Below are positions 23,955 to 26,563 of a DNA stretch of 26,563 nt, one piece after another. The DNA lies in NCBI GenBank assembly GCA_035317085.1, contig DATHHS010000300.1, positions 1-26,563 on the forward strand. Direction: 5' to 3'. The translations under genes were made by a program, and so were the position numbers. The notes below the pieces were generated by a model. It had not been told where the DNA came from. It made no database searches and saw nothing but the letters and a program-made list of their open reading frames with translations. Position 1 is the first letter of the stretch. Each line of letters opens with the position of its first letter. Source of the stretch: VBDM01 sp035317085. GTDB taxonomy: Bacteria > Pseudomonadota > Gammaproteobacteria > Burkholderiales > SG8-39.

Positions 23955-25388
23955 ATGTCAGCCGAGATCGCCCTCCCCCGGGGTTATGCCCTGCACGAAT
24001 ACCGAATCGAGCAAACCCTCGGGATCGGAGGTTTCGGCCTGACCTATCTTGCCACCGACTCGAACCTCAATCTCAAGGTCGCGATCAAGGAGTACCTGCC
24101 CGGCGATCTCGCCCTCCGGAGCGAAGACCAGTCGGTCCGGCCGAAATCCGAATCCAGCTCCGAATCCTTCAAGTGGGGTCTTTCCCGGTTTCTCGACGAG
24201 TCGCGCACGCTTGCTTCGTTCCGTCATCCGAACATCGTGCGGGTTCTGCGGTTTTTCGAGACGAACGCCACCGCCTACATGGTCATGGAATTCGTCGCCG
24301 GGCAGCCCCTGGGCGACTGGATCCGCAGCCGCCGGCCGCTAGCGCAAGATGCCGTGCTCGCCATCGCGGGTCCCCTGCTCGACGGCCTGGAAGTCGTCCA
24401 TCGCGCCGGATACCTGCACCGCGATATCAAGCCCGGCAACATCTTCATCCGCGAAGACGGCTCGCCGGTGCTGCTCGATTTCGGTTCCGCCCGCGCCACC
24501 GCGTCAGGAAACGAGTTGACCGCGATCGTCACCCCCGGCTACGCGCCGATCGAGCAATATCACACGCAAGGCCAGCAAGGTCCCTGGAGCGACTTGTATG
24601 CGTTCGGCGGGGTTTTGTACTGGATGATCGTCGGAAAGCGGCCGGTGGAAGCGGTGGCGCGCGTACGCCAGGACATGCTGCCCCCGGCGCAGCAGGCCGC
24701 CGACGCCGGACGCTACGGCGCGAAATTCCTCGCTTCGATCGACTGGGCGTTGACTCTCCACGAAGAGCGACGTCCCCAGTCGGTCACGGAATTTCGCTCC
24801 GCTTTGTCCGGGCTTGCCGCGTCGGACCAGGCGACCGTGAAAATTCAGGATGCGCCCCAGGCCACCGTCAAAACTCAGGATACGTTCCAGGCCACCACTC
24901 CGCCGATCACTTTGCCGACCGGTGTCGTATTCGACCGCGATACGCTCAAGAAAATCGAGACGGAGCTGGCCAAGCATATCGGTCCGATCGCACCCGTCGT
25001 GATCCGGAGTGCGGCAAAGACAACCTACACGGTGGCGGGCCTCGCCGAAATGGTGTCGGCCGATATCGCGGACGACAAGGTGCGCGCGGCGTTTGTGCGG
25101 AAATTTTCCGGCGACAAATCCGCGCCGACCGGAGACCCGACCCGTACCGCGGCGCGGCAGCAGTCCGCGCCGCCGGCCGATTCGAGCATCGATCCGCAGA
25201 CGATTTCCAAGGCCGAAGCGGCCCTCGCCAAGTACATCGGCGCCGTCGCCAAAATCGTCGTAAAACGCGCTGCGGCGAAGGCGCGCGACCGCGGCGAGCT
25301 CTACCTGCTGATCGCCGACGAGATCGAAGACAAAAGCGAGAGAAAGGCCTTTATCCGCAAAGCCATTTCGGCGTTGGAAGAGGAATGA
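23955..25388 (+). CDS. Ser/Thr protein kinase with duplicated C-terminal domain
   Basis: This 477-residue protein has a Hanks-type kinase domain (about 14-287). It contains the glycine loop GIGGFGLTY, Lys45 (AIKEYLP), HRDIKPGN with Asp157, LDFGSAR with Asp175, and the activation-segment end TPGYAPIEQY, a form different from the APE of the other kinase in this window. After it come two 10-residue tandem units beginning QATVK. Then a domain of about 55 residues occurs twice (about 330-384 and 417-471), each with a LAK.IG..A core and a later R..F.RK stretch, joined by a Pro/Ala-rich linker. No transmembrane helix is visible. It follows the haem sensor by 11 bases with a poor ribosome-binding site, suggesting coupling. 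It is likely cytoplasmic and controlled by the upstream sensor, though its substrates are unknown. Confidence 0.9.
   Translation: MSAEIALPRGYALHEYRIEQTLGIGGFGLTYLATDSNLNLKVAIKEYLPGDLALRSEDQSVRPKSESSSESFKWGLSRFLDESRTLASFRHPNIVRVLRFFETNATAYMVMEFVAGQPLGDWIRSRRPLAQDAVLAIAGPLLDGLEVVHRAGYLHRDIKPGNIFIREDGSPVLLDFGSARATASGNELTAIVTPGYAPIEQYHTQGQQGPWSDLYAFGGVLYWMIVGKRPVEAVARVRQDMLPPAQQAADAGRYGAKFLASIDWALTLHEERRPQSVTEFRSALSGLAASDQATVKIQDAPQATVKTQDTFQATTPPITLPTGVVFDRDTLKKIETELAKHIGPIAPVVIRSAAKTTYTVAGLAEMVSADIADDKVRAAFVRKFSGDKSAPTGDPTRTAARQQSAPPADSSIDPQTISKAEAALAKYIGAVAKIVVKRAAAKARDRGELYLLIADEIEDKSERKAFIRKAISALEEE
24828..24896 (+). repeat. Short in-frame tandem repeat in the kinase linker
   Basis: Two 30-base units encode QATVKIQDAP and QATVKTQDTF, followed by a partial third (QAT). 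They sit between the kinase core and the duplicated C-terminal domain. Repeat number may vary between strains. Confidence 0.6.
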
Positions 25389-25410
25389 AGGCGACGCCCC
25401 GTCGAAAAAT

Positions 25411-25626
25411 CTATTTCTGATACTTGAAAGACAGCAGCACCCGGGTGCGGTAGGCCACGACCTTGCCGTTCTCCACCTTCAGGTCCTGCTTCACCACCTC
25501 CGCAATGCGAAGGTCGCGCAAAGTCTTGGCCGCCGCCTGCACCGCCCGCTTCGCAGCATCCTCCCACGAGATTTCGCTGGTTCCGATCACTTCCGTGATT
25601 CTGTAGATCCCGTCTGCCTTGGCCAT
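25411..25626 (-). CDS. Dodecin-family small protein
   Basis: This 71-residue protein has the dodecin fold pattern, with one strand (YRITEVIGTS), one helix (SWEDAAKRAVQAAAKTLRDL) and two strands (AEVVKQDLKV, AYRTRVLLSFKY). Classical dodecins form 12-mers that store flavin dimers. Here the usual flavin-stacking Trp is Ile41 and the usual Gln is Arg60, so flavin binding is doubtful. The ATG has a strong AAAGGAGA upstream. It converges on the kinase gene with a 22-base gap, and the porin lies 82 bases upstream on the same strand. Its role here is unknown. Confidence 0.88.
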   Translation of the reverse strand: MAKADGIYRITEVIGTSEISWEDAAKRAVQAAAKTLRDLRIAEVVKQDLKVENGKVVAYRTRVLLSFKYQK

Positions 25627-25708
25627 CGTTCGTCTCCTTTTTGCGTGCCGCCCTTTCCGTACGAGAGCGTTCGCGGATCATACTCCTGCAACCGCTCGCA
25701 CCACGCTC

Positions 25709-26563
25709 TCAGAACCCATAGTGCAGTCGCGCCGAGATCACGGTGACCGGACCGCGGTCGGCGTTGTAGCCGGGATTGAAGACCCGCTGCAGATCCGCGG
25801 AGATCCAGGTTTCCCGCACCAGGTTCAGGCTGTAGTAGGCCTCGGCGACGACTTCGGGACGGTACGTCAAGGCACCGTCTCCGAGGAAAAAACCCAGCCC
25901 GCCCGCGGCGAGGTAATTGCGGTGCTCCGGGGAGAGGCCGTTGCGCACGAGAGCGAGACCGAATGTATCCGCCGGGCGGCTCCAGGCCGCTCCCTTGACC
26001 GACACCCCTCCGGACACCGAGCGGTCGATCTCCGTGAAAGCGTAGGTCTCCGTCTTTCCATCGGCCCAGCTTGCCCGTCCGAACAGGCCCACGTTCGATG
26101 AAATCGCCTGCTCGAGGTTGATTCCGACTCCGCGCTTGACCTGATCGCCGTTGCGCACGGCATTGATATCGGGTGTCCCGTCGTTCTGAGCCGCCAGATC
26201 CGAGGCATCCTGATAGCGGGCCATCTTCGCGACATTGCGAAAGACGAGAAGACGCAGCTTTCCCGGCTGCCCGGCTACTCTGTACGCGCGTTCGAGCTCG
26301 ATCTGATCCCCGTAGTGAATGAATATCCTGGAGTCCAGCTGGAGCTGGTTCGGTTCCTTGGGCTGGATGAATCGCCCGAAGCGCATCGCCCAGTTGTCAT
26401 CGAAATACTCGATCGCGGCACCCCACGAGTAGCCGCGCGCGTCTGCGGCGTAGTCGTAAGCACCGTGCGTCATGATGGACCAGTTCAGAAACTGCGTTCT
26501 CGGGTCGTGGCTGTAGGTGTTGTCGTCGAACAGATCGAGCACCGAGAGATTGCCCGCGGTCAG
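25709..26563 (-). CDS. OprB-type carbohydrate porin, C-terminal part (runs off right edge)
   Basis: About 284 C-terminal residues of an outer-membrane beta-barrel are present, and the frame is open to the last base. Alternating strands with aromatic girdles, the segment YNADRGPVTVISARLHYGF and a terminal Phe (the signal recognised by BamA) fit the OprB family, which is selective for carbohydrates in characterised members. Substrate cannot be told from this part. The segment from 26543 to 26563 continues the same frame and is included. No terminator was recognised in the 82-base gap before the dodecin gene. Confidence 0.85.
   Translation of the reverse strand: MTAGNLSVLDLFDDNTYSHDPRTQFLNWSIMTHGAYDYAADARGYSWGAAIEYFDDNWAMRFGRFIQPKEPNQLQLDSRIFIHYGDQIELERAYRVAGQPGKLRLLVFRNVAKMARYQDASDLAAQNDGTPDINAVRNGDQVKRGVGINLEQAISSNVGLFGRASWADGKTETYAFTEIDRSVSGGVSVKGAAWSRPADTFGLALVRNGLSPEHRNYLAAGGLGFFLGDGALTYRPEVVAEAYYSLNLVRETWISADLQRVFNPGYNADRGPVTVISARLHYGF

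Overview
The window is GC-rich, densely coded bacterial chromosome, almost certainly from a betaproteobacterium (Burkholderiales/Nitrosomonadales-like). This rests on protein flavour and gene order. A housekeeping run on the minus strand reads bamE-dapB-[carA-carB-greA]-rlmE-ftsH-folP-glmM-tpiA-secG-tRNA-Leu-nuoABCDEFG, which I recall as a typical betaproteobacterial order. GTG/TTG starts are common: GTG for nuoA, nuoE, carA, carB, dapB, bamE, fur and the histidine kinase, and TTG for ftsH. No stretch over about 210 bases lacks a gene. I saw no insertion sequence, CRISPR array, integrase or attachment site.

Region 1 (1-5679, minus) holds the first seven genes of the 14-subunit NADH:quinone oxidoreductase, nuoA to nuoG. 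They are packed with gaps of 0-18 bases, and nuoG runs off the left edge. Region 2 (5680-7174) is the leader of that transcript: a tRNA-Leu(GAG), secG and tpiA, with a good sigma-70-type promoter in front of tpiA. Region 3 (7249-12874) holds glmM, folP, ftsH and rlmE on minus, yhbY on plus (divergent from rlmE by 16 bases), then greA. A strong intrinsic terminator after ftsH ends right at the folP start codon. Region 4 (12984-17450) is carAB with its own promoter and a leader carrying a perfect 13-bp stem-loop.

Region 5 (17552-21372, plus) is a two-gene signalling module placed between carA and dapB. It comprises a six-helix membrane PAS histidine kinase and, overlapping it by one base, a 688-residue protein that fuses a response-regulator receiver, a class III nucleotide cyclase and a Ser/Thr protein kinase, all with intact catalytic residues. 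Region 6 (21390-22534, minus) is bamE-dapB. Region 7 (22606-25388, plus) is fur followed closely by a membrane c-type-haem sensor of the DUF3365/Tll0287-like type, which ends just after its HAMP domain. Eleven bases further on is a second Ser/Thr kinase with a duplicated C-terminal domain. The window closes with a dodecin-family protein and the C-terminal part of an OprB-type porin (both minus).

The housekeeping genes serve respiration, cell-envelope precursors, folate, pyrimidine/arginine precursors, protein export and quality control, and transcript/ribosome maturation. The noteworthy part is the pair of signalling cassettes bracketing bamE-dapB. One is a phosphorelay that should feed both cAMP synthesis and Ser/Thr phosphorylation through a single polypeptide. 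The other is a split haem-receptor/kinase apparently co-transcribed with the iron regulator Fur. Whether the two cassettes talk to each other is inference, not something the sequence proves.
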